Source: JACRAV01 sp964571235 (GTDB taxonomy: Bacteria; Zixibacteria; MSB-5A5; GN15; FEB-12). From it: a stretch of 64,000 nt of DNA. The stretch lies in NCBI GenBank assembly GCA_964571235.1, contig CAZNAI010000003.1:744001-808000 (forward strand). The letters run 5' to 3'. The translations under genes and the position numbers were made by a program. Every line of letters starts with the position of its first letter. The stretch's first letter is position 1. The notes below the pieces were generated by a model. It was not told the origin of the DNA, made no database searches, and saw only the letters and a program-made list of their open reading frames with translations. This document shows, in pieces, positions 25,710 through 34,777 of the stretch.

Positions 25710-26636
25710 GTGAAGCGTATCTGGTTACTCTTTTCACTGGTGTGCATCGGCATAACGGCGTCGATGTTCACCGGTTGCGGCTCAGATTCGACCAGTAGCA
25801 ACCTGCAACCACTCGATACGACCGCGGCCGCTGTTGTCAATGACAATGTGAGTCAGCCGGTCATAGATATGAGCGGTGAAGACGCCGAAAATGTGCTTGA
25901 TCTGGTCAACACGATTCCCGGCCCGCCCGGCGCACCGGGGGCGTTACTGGTTGGAGGAAACACCTTTGATACAATCCAGCACACGTATGAGAACGGCTGG
26001 CATGTCTTTTATTTTTCTTACAACAGAATGGACACCGCGTATTATGGAGACACGGCGGTCATCAAAAGCGGCACCGTTTACGGATGGGACTCGATCCGGA
26101 TTTGGCTTGCCGGAGAGCCGGTTCAGTATCGTGGTACCGCGGACTCTCTTGAAGCACACGGCCATGGCAATCTCCATGCGTGGGACAGCCGGGAAAATGA
26201 AATCCTGGGCGTTCGGCACCGTGTTCTTCGGATAGAGGGGAATCCCTGGGCCGATCCTATTACCCAGTTGATTTTCAACGGCAATTCAACTGATACGTTG
26301 CACGCCACGCATCACCCGAGGCTCGACGCTACTTGTGAGGCCGACAACTACTACGCGGGCTCTATCAGAGATGTGGTGCTTGACTCGGCGGCAATCTACG
26401 GAGAAGGTTGTCCGTTGTCTGGGTCAATGTCGTTTTCGGCCAACGTAAGTCTTCTTTGCACCGGAAATGGTAATTTGGACAGCCTAAACGTCGATGGATC
26501 GTGGTCGATTAACGTTACATTTAACGGTTCGACTCAGACGATTAGTCTCTCAAACGGTTTGGCTTCCGCAGTCCATGTTGACACGTGCGGCTCCACCAGC
26601 CAGCCGGCGGTAGCGCCGTTCCGGTTCAATCGTTAA
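25710..26636 (+). CDS. Lipoprotein of unknown function
   Basis: 308 residues. The start is GTG 25710, preceded by AGGAGG. The signal VKRIWLLFSLVCIGITASM ends in the lipobox FTGC, so the protein should be lipid-anchored. The mature part is rich in Ser, Thr, Asp and Gly with alternating strands and three late cysteines. I do not recognise the family. TATACT at 25671-25676 is a plausible -10 element. A strong terminator follows at 26662. Confidence 0.8.
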   Translation: MKRIWLLFSLVCIGITASMFTGCGSDSTSSNLQPLDTTAAAVVNDNVSQPVIDMSGEDAENVLDLVNTIPGPPGAPGALLVGGNTFDTIQHTYENGWHVFYFSYNRMDTAYYGDTAVIKSGTVYGWDSIRIWLAGEPVQYRGTADSLEAHGHGNLHAWDSRENEILGVRHRVLRIEGNPWADPITQLIFNGNSTDTLHATHHPRLDATCEADNYYAGSIRDVVLDSAAIYGEGCPLSGSMSFSANVSLLCTGNGNLDSLNVDGSWSINVTFNGSTQTISLSNGLASAVHVDTCGSTSQPAVAPFRFNR

Positions 26637-26661
26637 CGACACGCATCTTCGCAACTCATTC

Positions 26662-26688
26662 AGGGCGCCTTCGGGCGCCCTTTTTATT
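26662..26688 (+). terminator. Intrinsic terminator with UUCG tetraloop
   Basis: Perfect stem AGGGCGCC (26662-26669) with GGCGCCCT (26674-26681) around TTCG, followed by TTTTATTT. Confidence 0.9.
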
Positions 26689-26705
26689 TGGCATGCCGGG
26701 GCGGC

Positions 26706-26734
26706 TTGACGACCGGTCGAAAATTCGGTTAGTT
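26706..26734 (+). promoter_or_regulatory. Possible promoter for tRNA-Ser
   Basis: TTGACG (26706-26711), 17 bases, TTAGTT (26729-26734). The -35 is good and the -10 poor. Confidence 0.3.
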
Positions 26735-26758
26735 GGGGCCTGCCGAGACGACTTCGAC

Positions 26759-26846
26759 GGAGGAGTGGCTGAGTGGTCGAAAGCGGCGGTCTTGAAAACC
26801 GTTGAACCGCAAGGTTCCGTGGGTTCGAATCCTACCTCCTCCGCCA
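26759..26846 (+). tRNA. tRNA-Ser, anticodon UGA
   Basis: 88 bases. The acceptor stem GGAGGAG pairs with CTCCTCC, the discriminator is G and the CCA end is encoded (26844-26846). The anticodon loop CTTGAAA contains TGA in the stem CGGT/ACCG. A long variable arm (class II) and the T-loop GGTTCGAATCC confirm serine. It would read UCA and other UCN codons. Confidence 0.95.
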
Positions 26847-27145
26847 TGAGCCATATGGCTCAACCTTGGGCCTTCGGCGCTATCCGCCGAGAAGTGCGCC
26901 AAGTATCAAAAGGCATCTACTTTATGAGCGAGAATTAGCTCAACCTTTGGCCTTCATCCTTGCGATCGGCTATAAATCACATTGGCTCAACCTTGAGTTT
27001 TCGTCGCCGGATTTAGTCTGGACGAGGGGCTGTTGGCGACTCTCTCTGGTGACGCTCGCGAAGTCAGGTAGCGCTTCGGATTCCGGAAGAATTGGCACGA
27101 CCGTTGGAATTCTCATATATTCGCTCAAAATAATAGAGAGCGACT
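26847..27145. other. Gap with three short direct repeats
   Basis: No gene seen. The decamer GCTCAACCTT occurs at 26858, 26938 and 26985, twice followed by KGGCCTTC. The copies follow the tRNA gene closely and could be decayed repeats; no att-site duplication of the tRNA 3' end was found. Confidence 0.4.
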
Positions 27146-27871
27146 ATGTGCAGACTATTTGGGCAGATTTCGACAACTGAATTGGGAATCGACTACTGGA
27201 TGCTGAAGGCGCCGCGGCCGCTGGTTGGGTGGTCGCAGGAACATGGCCACGGGTGGGGGATTGGCTGGTACGACCGTGGGTGTGCGCATCTTGAAAAGGC
27301 GCCCGGTCCGGCTCAAAAGTCTGAGAAGTTTGCGGCACTGGCCGGTTCGGTGCGATCGTGGCTGTATGTTTGTCATCTTCGCAAAGCAACCTGCGGAGAG
27401 CAGACATCGTGCAATTCACAGCCGTTTCTGCATGGCAACTGGCTTTACGGACACAACGGCACAGTTGATCGCGACTGGATGCTATCGAATATCGATAACA
27501 CGAAAGCAAATCTACAAGGGGATACTGATTCCGAGGCGTATTTGCTTTGGCTACAGGAGAATTTGATTGAGGGAGGTATTGCCGGATTGACGAGGGCGCT
27601 TGAAATAGTCCGGCAACGCCCGTTCACCGCGCTGAATTTCGTTCTGTCTGACAGCAAGTCGCTTTACGGCTATTGGGAAAAGTCGCCGTCGGCGCACACC
27701 GACGATCCCGACTACTATCAATTGTATTATCTGGAAACAGACGGGCCGGAGAAGTCGGTGGTCATTTGTTCGGAAAAGCTGGACGACCGCGACTGGAAGC
27801 GGATCCCGCATGGCTCATTGATCGTGGTGGACAATCAACTCACGCCTGAAATTCACCCAATAATAAAATAA
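27146..27871 (+). CDS. Class II glutamine amidotransferase (YafJ-like)
   Basis: 241 residues. The N-terminal nucleophile Cys2 (MCRLFGQIS) becomes the first residue after Met removal. HGHGWGIGWY, HLRKATCG, NSQPFLHGNWLYGHNGTV and GDTDSEAYL are the Ntn-hydrolase glutaminase motifs. Such stand-alone GATase_4 proteins release ammonia from glutamine or a related amide, with the true acceptor unknown (YafJ, EgtC and DUF relatives). No synthetase partner is adjacent. A bidirectional terminator follows directly. Confidence 0.88.
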   Translation: MCRLFGQISTTELGIDYWMLKAPRPLVGWSQEHGHGWGIGWYDRGCAHLEKAPGPAQKSEKFAALAGSVRSWLYVCHLRKATCGEQTSCNSQPFLHGNWLYGHNGTVDRDWMLSNIDNTKANLQGDTDSEAYLLWLQENLIEGGIAGLTRALEIVRQRPFTALNFVLSDSKSLYGYWEKSPSAHTDDPDYYQLYYLETDGPEKSVVICSEKLDDRDWKRIPHGSLIVVDNQLTPEIHPIIK

Positions 27872-27897
27872 CGGCAGGCGAAGTGCCTGCCGTTATT
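27867..27897. terminator. Bidirectional terminator between convergent genes
   Basis: Perfect 13-bp stem AATAACGGCAGGC (27867-27879) with GCCTGCCGTTATT (27885-27897), 5-base loop, T-rich on both 3' sides. It serves the amidotransferase gene and the membrane protein gene ending at 27924. Confidence 0.85.
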
Positions 27898-27923
27898 TCG
27901 GGTAATCGTCTATTTGGTTGTGG

Positions 27924-28640
27924 TCACCGAGAACCGGAGTGGGTCGGTTGGTTGTCGTGATATGAACTAACCACAAATCTGGGGCGCTGGATTTCCGGTT
28001 CGGATTGTGACATCACTTTGAACGTAAAACCGGCAAGCAGTCCCGAGGCGATGAGCGCAATCCAAAAGGCGAGTGTCCATTCGACCTGGATAATCTGGGC
28101 CGCCTCGGGAGGCATTTCACCGGAGAATCTGGTTTTGACAATGAACAGGGCGACCGCCGCAAGGCCGGCCGACAAAGCAGAAAAGGTCATCGACTTTCGG
28201 CTGACACCGAAGGCACAAATCAGCGCAAGGCCGGCGAGAGCCAGCGCCGCGATAGCGAATGGTTCACCGCCGAATCCGGCCGATTCGGACGAAGTAGGTG
28301 TCATTTGGAAAGTACCGGCGGCTGATGATGTGTCGGGCTGGTAGGAATTGGAAGCATCGAAATTCACTGACGATGTATCAGTGGTGTCGACTTGATATGG
28401 CTGGGCAAGACGCTGACCGTCGGGAGTGGTCAAGATGTCACCGAATTGCGATCCAAATTGATTGTTCATGCCCTGCCCGAGCATTTTTGATCCGTCGGGT
28501 CGATTCCCCAGTACCAGATCCATTCCCGACATCGAGGCAATCGGTTGGCCGCCGCAACTAACTTTCACAAACGGCATAAGGAAACAAACGATGACCAGTC
28601 CTGCCAAAGCCGGTCGAATGGCGCGTTCATGCTGAAACAT
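27924..28640 (-). CDS. Unknown membrane protein
   Basis: 238 residues. GGAGGGG lies directly upstream of ATG 28640; the same frame is open for a further 160 codons upstream, but that part is only the antisense of the next gene. One membrane segment (LAGLVIVCFLMPFVKVSC) is followed by a 110-residue polar, Ser/Thr-rich loop and three more helices (FAIAALALAGLALICAFG, FSALSAGLAAVALFIV, WTLAFWIALIASGLLAGF). The Pro-Phe-x-x-VSCGG pattern after the first helix occurs in uncharacterised bacterial proteins; no function is known. Confidence 0.75.
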   Translation of the reverse strand: MFQHERAIRPALAGLVIVCFLMPFVKVSCGGQPIASMSGMDLVLGNRPDGSKMLGQGMNNQFGSQFGDILTTPDGQRLAQPYQVDTTDTSSVNFDASNSYQPDTSSAAGTFQMTPTSSESAGFGGEPFAIAALALAGLALICAFGVSRKSMTFSALSAGLAAVALFIVKTRFSGEMPPEAAQIIQVEWTLAFWIALIASGLLAGFTFKVMSQSEPEIQRPRFVVSSYHDNQPTHSGSR

Positions 28641-28857
28641 CTTCCCCTCCCACGGGACACCACTTAAGAGTGGCGAAAGAGTTATTAGCTTTATCCCATA
28701 TATTATCGGACGGAGAGGGTGCTTTCTCCATCGGAGGATGGCGAAGATAGAGTCGAAGGGATGAAGTCCGTTCTGACGAGCACCTTGACACTCTTGCCTC
28801 AACAGGCCTATCTTCGCCGCCACGTCATGAGTGATTTTCATAAAGGCAAAAAGCGCC

Positions 28858-30816
28858 ATGGATGACCGGCGGATTAATAGGACATTTGTCCGGGCGCTGG
28901 TCATTTCGGTTGCGCTGTCGGCGGTATTGGCCGCGGGGTTTTTCGTCTTCGGTGAAGAGATTGTTCGAAATGCGTACGATGGCGGGACGTTTGGGGGGAT
29001 CGTCAAGGCACGTATTCCGGATGGCCGCACGTTTGAGCAGTATTTCGCCGACTCGACACCGCGTTTTTGGAACAATGCCGTCATTGGCCTCCCGCTGAGT
29101 ATCATCATTCTCTTTCTGTTGCTCAAACTCTATCGAGCGCTACTTGCGCGGATTAGTTCAGGGCGACCGATTCTATCGGTATTGCCGGAATCAGATGTGC
29201 GGGGGGGGGGGTGGATTGCGATAGCAATGTACACGGCCGCGACAGCAGGGTTATTTCACAATATCCTTGGAGTATTCGCTACTCGTGTCATCGGTCCGCC
29301 GGGGGACAATATGGCGTGCCTCTGGACATTAAATTGGGCGAGCCAGCATTTGTTTTCAGGAGAACGGGGGATTGGATTCATCAATGACATCTTGTACCCG
29401 GAAGGGAACTCGTTTTATCTTCATGCCTGGTCGTTTTACAACGCGGCCTTGTACTCTGCTCTCCGTCAGTTTTTCGCGAACGCAACCTGTTACAATATTC
29501 TGATTCTCCACTCGTTTGTATTGGCAGGGGCGGGGGGGTATCTGCTGGCCAAATATTTCCTGCGCAGTCACTGGCTGGCGCTGGTAGCGGGATTTTTGTT
29601 TGCGTTCAATCCGGCTCATATCGAACGGGCGATACACCATATGAATATCGCGACTATTCAGTTCATTCCGTTGTTTGTGCTGTTTTACGTTAAAGCGATA
29701 AAGGAGAACAGCCGGCCATCGCTTTTGTTGGCAACGGTATTTTTGTTGTGCAACGCGCTGGTCGACTGGAACTATCTGATCTTCGGCGTCTGGTTCATGC
29801 TTTTTTCATATCTCTATCTTATGTTGAGGCGAAAGAAGTGGTGGTTGCCGGATGTGGCGATCAAGTCGGTGGTTGCATTCGGCGGGGTCATTCTCGTCCT
29901 GTCGCCACTGATTGTACCGATGGTTCGGGCGGCGACTTCGGGTCAATTCTCAGGAATGGGCGGGCATAATGCGTTTGTGGTCGATTTGTCGGCGCTCTTC
30001 ACGCCGTTTCCGCATCACGTGTTGGGGAATCTCGACCTGGTGACTCAGATCAACGATTCGCATACGTCGTGGGCGTCGGAAAACACCGGGTACTTGGGGT
30101 TGGCGGCGCTGGCTGTGTTTATCTGGCAGTTCCGGGCGATCATGTCGGTGATGTCGAAATTTGTGATTGGCGGTGTGTCGTTTGTATTGATGGCGATTGG
30201 GGCGCAACCTCACTTTTTCGGCTGGCTAATACCGGCGCTTGTCCCGGCGCGAATTGTGCCACTTTTGCCGGTTTTGTCGAATAGCCGTGCGCCGTCGCGG
30301 TTTATCGTGTTTGTCTATTTGTTTTGGAGTTTGATTGTCGCGGCCGGTGTCGGAATTCTCTGGCAAAGATATAAAGATTCACCGAAAGTGCGCGGTTGGG
30401 TGATCGCCGTGGTCGTTTTTGTTCTCGGGTTGGACTACTACGGCACGATCACCGAGAGTTCGCCGGTTGAATTGCCGGCCTGCTATTCGGCGATTACAAG
30501 CGATGATTCAAAATTTGGGATACTCGATTTGCCGGGGGGGTATCTTCCGTCGGCCCGGTACATGATGTATCAGTCGATGCACCACGTGCCAATCGTCCAG
30601 GGCTGGGTGTCGCGACGGGTTGGCAAGACGTTGTTGGATCGGCTCGATCTTCGCGATCTGGAAAAACAACGCCGCCAATTGGATTCGGCGGCGGTGAAAT
30701 ACATAGTCGTACACAAAGAGTTTCTGCCGGATACAACACTTGATCCGGCTCAGTACCGCGGATTTTATCCGGCGATTTACGACGACTCGCTCAATACTAT
30801 CTATCGCGTCTACTGA
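28858..30816 (+). CDS. Large GT-C-like membrane protein
   Basis: 652 residues with about 12 membrane helices. An acidic periplasmic loop follows the early helices (residues 130-150, VIGPPGDNMACLWTLNWASQ) and a 100-residue soluble tail closes the protein (DDSKFGILDLPGGY to the C-terminus). This layout, and the phrase NPAHIERAIHHMNI, resemble polyprenol-phosphate-dependent GT-C glycosyltransferases or the PMT/YfhO-like group, which transfer sugars to lipids or proteins outside the membrane. The assignment is by topology; donor and acceptor are unknown. ATG 28858 was chosen over GTG 28831. It is divergent from the previous gene. Confidence 0.6.
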   Translation: MDDRRINRTFVRALVISVALSAVLAAGFFVFGEEIVRNAYDGGTFGGIVKARIPDGRTFEQYFADSTPRFWNNAVIGLPLSIIILFLLLKLYRALLARISSGRPILSVLPESDVRGGGWIAIAMYTAATAGLFHNILGVFATRVIGPPGDNMACLWTLNWASQHLFSGERGIGFINDILYPEGNSFYLHAWSFYNAALYSALRQFFANATCYNILILHSFVLAGAGGYLLAKYFLRSHWLALVAGFLFAFNPAHIERAIHHMNIATIQFIPLFVLFYVKAIKENSRPSLLLATVFLLCNALVDWNYLIFGVWFMLFSYLYLMLRRKKWWLPDVAIKSVVAFGGVILVLSPLIVPMVRAATSGQFSGMGGHNAFVVDLSALFTPFPHHVLGNLDLVTQINDSHTSWASENTGYLGLAALAVFIWQFRAIMSVMSKFVIGGVSFVLMAIGAQPHFFGWLIPALVPARIVPLLPVLSNSRAPSRFIVFVYLFWSLIVAAGVGILWQRYKDSPKVRGWVIAVVVFVLGLDYYGTITESSPVELPACYSAITSDDSKFGILDLPGGYLPSARYMMYQSMHHVPIVQGWVSRRVGKTLLDRLDLRDLEKQRRQLDSAAVKYIVVHKEFLPDTTLDPAQYRGFYPAIYDDSLNTIYRVY

Positions 30817-30828
30817 GTGGCGGACGCG

Positions 30829-31458
30829 CTACATTGACATCTGCGCTCTCTTAAGCGACAGTAGTACAGCGGCAAAGTCTTGAGCCATTTTCTGCGCGGT
30901 TTTGGCCGGGCCGGTTAACTTAAAGAAGAGGTTGCCGTCGGCGGTCTCGAGCACCACGCCGGTCATACGGTATTTCTCTTTCGGTACAGCGGGTGAACCC
31001 ATCATGCCGCCCGACATATATGTCCCCTCAAGCTCGACAACGTGGGCCGGCATGCTGTCGATTGTCATTTGGCTTTGCGCAGCAACTTCTTCCGGATTAC
31101 CGCCCGAGGGCGTCTGCATCTGGTGAATCCAGCGGAGGATGTTGTCTTTGATCGGTCCGCCGCCGTCTTTGCCGAAATGCGATATTGCCAGAATAGCGGA
31201 GTCTTTGTCGCCCTCGATTGGGCCAAAGGCGTAGGTAGTGATGCGCATAGAAGAAGGACCCAGATCGACCCATGATTTGGGTGGGGTAAAGGTCACGCCT
31301 GGGGCAGACATGGGTGTGCCGTCGAGCGTGACCCCAGCGGTGGCGGATTGGTCGAAAGATGTTTTCACAAATCCGGCCGAGCCGCTGTCCTTCTGTGATG
31401 AACAGCCGAACGCCAGAAACAGACCGAAGGCAAACGCTAAAGCGAGTAATTTGCGCAT
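30829..31458 (-). CDS. Lipoprotein of unknown function
   Basis: 209 residues. MRKLLALAFAFGLFLAFGCSS is a lipoprotein signal with the cysteine at position 19. AAGGAG precedes ATG 31458; an earlier in-frame codon at 31518 is unsupported. The mature domain has FTPPKSWVDLGPSSMRITTYAFG and ILAISHFGKDGGGPIKDNI. This is a pattern seen in small uncharacterised lipoproteins that may be related to PsbP/Mog1-like folds, a tentative suggestion. It converges on the GT-C-like gene with a 12-base gap. Confidence 0.75.
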   Translation of the reverse strand: MRKLLALAFAFGLFLAFGCSSQKDSGSAGFVKTSFDQSATAGVTLDGTPMSAPGVTFTPPKSWVDLGPSSMRITTYAFGPIEGDKDSAILAISHFGKDGGGPIKDNILRWIHQMQTPSGGNPEEVAAQSQMTIDSMPAHVVELEGTYMSGGMMGSPAVPKEKYRMTGVVLETADGNLFFKLTGPAKTAQKMAQDFAAVLLSLKRAQMSM

Positions 31459-31575
31459 GTTGAACTCCTTTTCCACAATGTTATGGGCGGGAAGATATGT
31501 GCGGCGGCGCACGATCAAAAGCGAAAAATGGAAGTACTGTTCCGGAAATTGGAGTTAGGCAGACCACTATAAGAA

Positions 31576-31598
31576 CGGCGCACCGGGTGGGTGCGCCG
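31576..31598. terminator. Hairpin downstream of the DUF1579 gene
   Basis: 9-bp stem CGGCGCACC with GGTGCGCCG, followed on the minus strand by TTCTT. It is probably the end of the DinB-DUF1579 transcript. Confidence 0.45.
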
Positions 31599-31625
31599 CA
31601 CATAAAGTTGATTGGACAGAAACAG

Positions 31626-32210
31626 CTATTTGCGTTTGGTATATACGGCAGTGGCCCAGACCGACCAGGTCTTGCCGCCGTCCATCGATTGCTCGCCTTT
31701 CCAATCAAACGAAGTGGCTGTTTCATTTGAAGTGCTAATGCGGGACAAATAGGTTTGACCCATCATTTTGTCTTCGCCTGAAAACGACGAGCTGTTGGCG
31801 CCCTTTGTGCCGGTGTATAGACTCAGGCGGGCGCTCATGTTATCGGCCCACGACTGTTGCCACATTTTGGATTCGCGGTCGTAGAACATCCACCCGCCGC
31901 CCACAAACGGTTGGCCCATCATTGTGGCTTCGAAAGTCATTTCGATAGAGGAGCCGCCCAGAATATATTTGTAGGTGGCGACTGCTTTGGATTCCATCCA
32001 TGAGGTGTCGTTGGGGTCCATCGACATGTGCATTTTCATGACGCAGTCCCAGGTTCCGACAAGACTGGCGCACTGTTTCATCTCTTCCGGCGGACCCATC
32101 GGGGGCATGCCCTGTGGCTCGCCTTTGGAGTTGTCTTGCGCGGATACGATTGCGGCGGCGCTGCACATGACACCCGCGAGTATCAGTGATTTCCAATTTG
32201 ATGTTTTCAT
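31626..32210 (-). CDS. Exported DUF1579 protein
   Basis: 194 residues with signal peptide (ILAGVMCSAAAIVSAQD). LASLVGTWDCVMKM-type sequence opens a lipocalin-like beta-barrel typical of DUF1579, and KYILGGSSIEMTFEATMMGQPF and WSVWATAVYTKR close it. Members often occur next to DinB-like or SRPBCC-like genes, as here, where a DinB-like gene ends 27 bases upstream. No activity is established. GGAGAGG lies just before ATG 32210. Confidence 0.85.
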   Translation of the reverse strand: MKTSNWKSLILAGVMCSAAAIVSAQDNSKGEPQGMPPMGPPEEMKQCASLVGTWDCVMKMHMSMDPNDTSWMESKAVATYKYILGGSSIEMTFEATMMGQPFVGGGWMFYDRESKMWQQSWADNMSARLSLYTGTKGANSSSFSGEDKMMGQTYLSRISTSNETATSFDWKGEQSMDGGKTWSVWATAVYTKRK

Positions 32211-32237
32211 TTTCCTCTCCTGTAAAATAAAGTGTGG

Positions 32238-32846
32238 CTATTTCTTTTCCGGTTGGGGCAGTAGCCCGGCGTCGCGTAGAAGATGTTTGAGCAAGAGAAT
32301 CTGCCCGTAGTGACCGGCGAAATGCTCAAGAACGTGGTAGGCTGTCCATTCGCGAGAGATTGTCCGGTCTTTTAACTTGTATGTTGATTGCAGGTCGGCA
32401 TCGCGCCACTTCTGCAGTTCCTGATGGGACACTTTTCGAGCCCGGTCGATCATGGAAAAATACTCGGCTATTGTTTTGTCTTTCAGGGTCGCCGGGTGTT
32501 TGCCTTCCGGCGGTAAGGGCATGCCGTCGTCGTCGCCGCCGATTCCGATGATCTCTTTGAATACCGTGTCGGCGTTTGAGAAAATGGATTCGGCGTCGGA
32601 TTCCGAAACAGCACTTGGTGCGATCTTGATCCACCAGACATCGACAACCGCTAAATGTGCCAGAAGCATGCCAATCGTGTTGACGCCCGCGTGGGGTTGC
32701 CATTCGAGATGGCGGACTTCAAGGTCGCTACAGCTTTTGCGGAGGAGTTCGAGCTGGTCGTCCAGTTGGGCGGCGAAGGAAGTCACCATTGGATTGTTCT
32801 TTCGATCATACCCGGCAGGGATAGTCAGCTTGCGTTCTGTGATCAT
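32238..32846 (-). CDS. DinB-like superfamily protein
   Basis: 202 residues, four-helix bundle of the DinB/YfiT type (DUF664-like). The metal-binding histidines lie in MLLAHLAVVDVWW and in YHVLEHFAGHYGQILLLKHLL near the C-terminus. Family members include thiol-S-transferases and metal-dependent enzymes; this one's substrate is unknown. It is the first gene of a short minus-strand unit with the DUF1579 gene. Confidence 0.85.
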   Translation of the reverse strand: MITERKLTIPAGYDRKNNPMVTSFAAQLDDQLELLRKSCSDLEVRHLEWQPHAGVNTIGMLLAHLAVVDVWWIKIAPSAVSESDAESIFSNADTVFKEIIGIGGDDDGMPLPPEGKHPATLKDKTIAEYFSMIDRARKVSHQELQKWRDADLQSTYKLKDRTISREWTAYHVLEHFAGHYGQILLLKHLLRDAGLLPQPEKK

Positions 32847-33040
32847 GGGCGCCTTTCGTTTGATTCAAATAAACAACAGCGGGCGGGAATGTATACTTTT
32901 GTGCCGGAGGGCACAACCCCCCGGCCTTAAAATGTGATAACCGGTTGTCAAAGATTGACCCCGGGCCGGGCCAGAGTATATTGATTATCGTTATGATGGA
33001 GTTATGTTTATGGAAATATGGGGAAGTCATGGAGGAAAAA

Positions 33041-33841
33041 ATGACCTGTCGATTGAATGTGCTTGTTGTGGTCGCCTTGCTTATGGTGAGTAGTTCGGCA
33101 CGGTGTGAATTGAGGAAAGAGACAATCGAATACCAAGACGGCGCGACCGTCTGCCAGGGGTACTTGGTCTATGACGACGCATTGCATGGTCCACGCCCGG
33201 GAGTTCTGGTCATTCACGACTGGATGGGGCTTTCAGAGCAGAGCAACGCTCGGGTTCGGTGTGACATGCTGGCGCAACTGGGATATGTAGCGTTTGCCGC
33301 TGATATGTACGGCAAGGGAGTTCGGCCGGCTAATCGCGACGAGGCCTCGGCCGAGGCGGGGAAATTCTACAAGGATCGGGCGTTATTCCGTTCACGGGCT
33401 GGAGCGGCGCTTGCCTATCTCAAAGCTCGCTCGGAGACAGACTCGACCAAGACTGCGGCGATTGGATATTGTTACGGCGGTACCGGGGTGCTTGAGTTGG
33501 CACGCTCAGGAGCAGATTTGTCGGGAGTCGTAAGTTTCCACGGCGGGTTGGCGTCGGCCAGTCCCGAGGACGCCAAGAATATCAAATGCAAAGTACTGGT
33601 TCTGCACGGCGCCGATGATCCGTTTGTGCCGGCCGATCAAGTGGCCGCTTTCGAAAAAGAGATGACCGACGCCAAAATCGATTGGGAGCTTGTCAAATAT
33701 AGCGGCGCGGTTCACTCGTTTTCAAATCCAACAGCGGGAAATGATCCATTGTCGGGTGCGGCCTACAATGAACGGGCGGACAAGCGGTCGTGGGTGGCTA
33801 TGAAGGATTTCTTTGCGGAGATTTTCCAGACGAGACAGTGA
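33041..33841 (+). CDS. Exported dienelactone hydrolase family protein
   Basis: 266 residues. The signal peptide (CRLNVLVVVALLMVSSSARC) is followed by an alpha/beta-hydrolase. The nucleophile is Cys144 in GYCYGG, the acid Asp192 or Asp193 in HGADDPF, and the base His225 in GAVHSFSNP: the Cys-Asp-His triad of dienelactone hydrolases. The signal peptide implies periplasmic hydrolysis of a carboxylic ester or lactone rather than chloroaromatic degradation. GGAGG lies 5 bases before ATG 33041; ATG 33029 is an alternative. Confidence 0.87.
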   Translation: MTCRLNVLVVVALLMVSSSARCELRKETIEYQDGATVCQGYLVYDDALHGPRPGVLVIHDWMGLSEQSNARVRCDMLAQLGYVAFAADMYGKGVRPANRDEASAEAGKFYKDRALFRSRAGAALAYLKARSETDSTKTAAIGYCYGGTGVLELARSGADLSGVVSFHGGLASASPEDAKNIKCKVLVLHGADDPFVPADQVAAFEKEMTDAKIDWELVKYSGAVHSFSNPTAGNDPLSGAAYNERADKRSWVAMKDFFAEIFQTRQ

Positions 33842-33847
33842 CGACGG

Positions 33848-33870
33848 ATCGCACCGCGTAGCGGTGCGAT
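33848..33870. terminator. Hairpin between convergent genes
   Basis: Perfect 10-bp stem ATCGCACCGC with GCGGTGCGAT around GTA. No long T-run follows, so termination strength is uncertain. Confidence 0.45.
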
Positions 33871-33958
33871 TCCAAATTAGCCGCTGATAGTTCAGTATTG
33901 AAAAGTGGCAGGTGGCAGGTTTGAGGAGGCGGTGTGGCCGCGCCGCCACCCGGCCTGA

Positions 33959-34720
33959 CTACTTCTTTTCGGCCAATTTGCCGCGACGGTAGATTTCTTC
34001 TTTGATGACCTTGCCGGCGCCGTCATAGTATTTCCAGACGCTATCGCGAATGCCGCCGGACATCCAGCCTTCGTGCTGAGGCGCACCGGTTGAATCCCAG
34101 AGCATGAACCAGCCGTCTTCGATGCCGTTGCGATAAATCGCCTGGCGCTGTTCCCGGCCGTTTTCATAGTAGAAGCGCCAGCGGCCGTTCTTCAAGCCTT
34201 CTAAATACCCGCCTTCGCTTTTGATCTTAGTGTTGGGATAAAACTCAGTATCGTAGCCGGCCAATTGGCCGTTCTTGTAGCTCCAGACTCTCAGGCGATT
34301 GCCGTTCGGGTAAAAAGTCTCCCAGTAACTGTCGGGCTTGTCGTTGCGGTAGGATCCTTTGGTGGCGACTTTGCCTTCGGCAAAGTACTCGAGGTATTCT
34401 CCCTGCTTTTCACCCTTGATCCACCAGGTGGAATCCTTGACCTGACCGCTTTCAAAATAGGTGAGCCATTTGCCGTTTTTGGCGCCGAAAATATATTGGC
34501 CGGCGATTTCTTTCGCGCCGCTCTCATAGTATGCGAAATACAGGCCGTGGCGCTGAAGTGCGCCGGTGGAATCGGGTACTTCGGTCCACTCTTCTTTTGT
34601 TTTACCGGAAGGGAAGGCGGACGATTGCTTTTTCGCGGTTTCTGCGGCCCACGAAATTGAGAGGCTGGTAATCACTGCCAGAATTGCCAATTGAAGAATC
34701 GTTCGGAATCTGAATTTCAT
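33959..34720 (-). CDS. Exported MORN-repeat protein (YwqK-like)
   Basis: 253 residues. The signal peptide (ILQLAILAVITSLSISWAAE) is followed by about eight MORN_2-type repeats with the pattern G-x-W-x-x-[YF]-x-x-x-G (for example NGKWLTYFESGQVKDSTW, NGRWRFYYENGREQRQA). Such repeats form an elongated beta-sheet; the YwqK label antitoxin is not supported by any toxin gene here. A good promoter (TTGACA, 17 bases, TATGCT at 34777-34749) and AAGGA precede ATG 34720. Confidence 0.85.
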   Translation of the reverse strand: MKFRFRTILQLAILAVITSLSISWAAETAKKQSSAFPSGKTKEEWTEVPDSTGALQRHGLYFAYYESGAKEIAGQYIFGAKNGKWLTYFESGQVKDSTWWIKGEKQGEYLEYFAEGKVATKGSYRNDKPDSYWETFYPNGNRLRVWSYKNGQLAGYDTEFYPNTKIKSEGGYLEGLKNGRWRFYYENGREQRQAIYRNGIEDGWFMLWDSTGAPQHEGWMSGGIRDSVWKYYDGAGKVIKEEIYRRGKLAEKK

Positions 34721-34748
34721 CGAGTCATCCTTACAGTTAGTGGCCGTT

Positions 34749-34777
34749 AGCATAGGTGGAGTTACGGCATCTGTCAA
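34749..34777 (-). promoter_or_regulatory. Promoter for the MORN-repeat gene
   Basis: Minus-strand TTGACA (34777-34772), 17 bases, TATGCT (34754-34749). Predicted start near 34742, 22 bases before the ATG. Confidence 0.7.

Noticed and set aside
26759..26846. Integration site of a mobile element at tRNA-Ser
   Set aside because: No copy of the tRNA 3' end and no integrase was found nearby.
28641..29126. N-terminal 160-codon extension of the minus-strand membrane protein
   Set aside because: This part is antisense to the GT-C-like gene, and a strong ribosome binding site stands before ATG 28640.
33959..34720. YwqK-type antitoxin
   Set aside because: MORN repeats and a signal peptide are present, but there is no toxin gene next to it.
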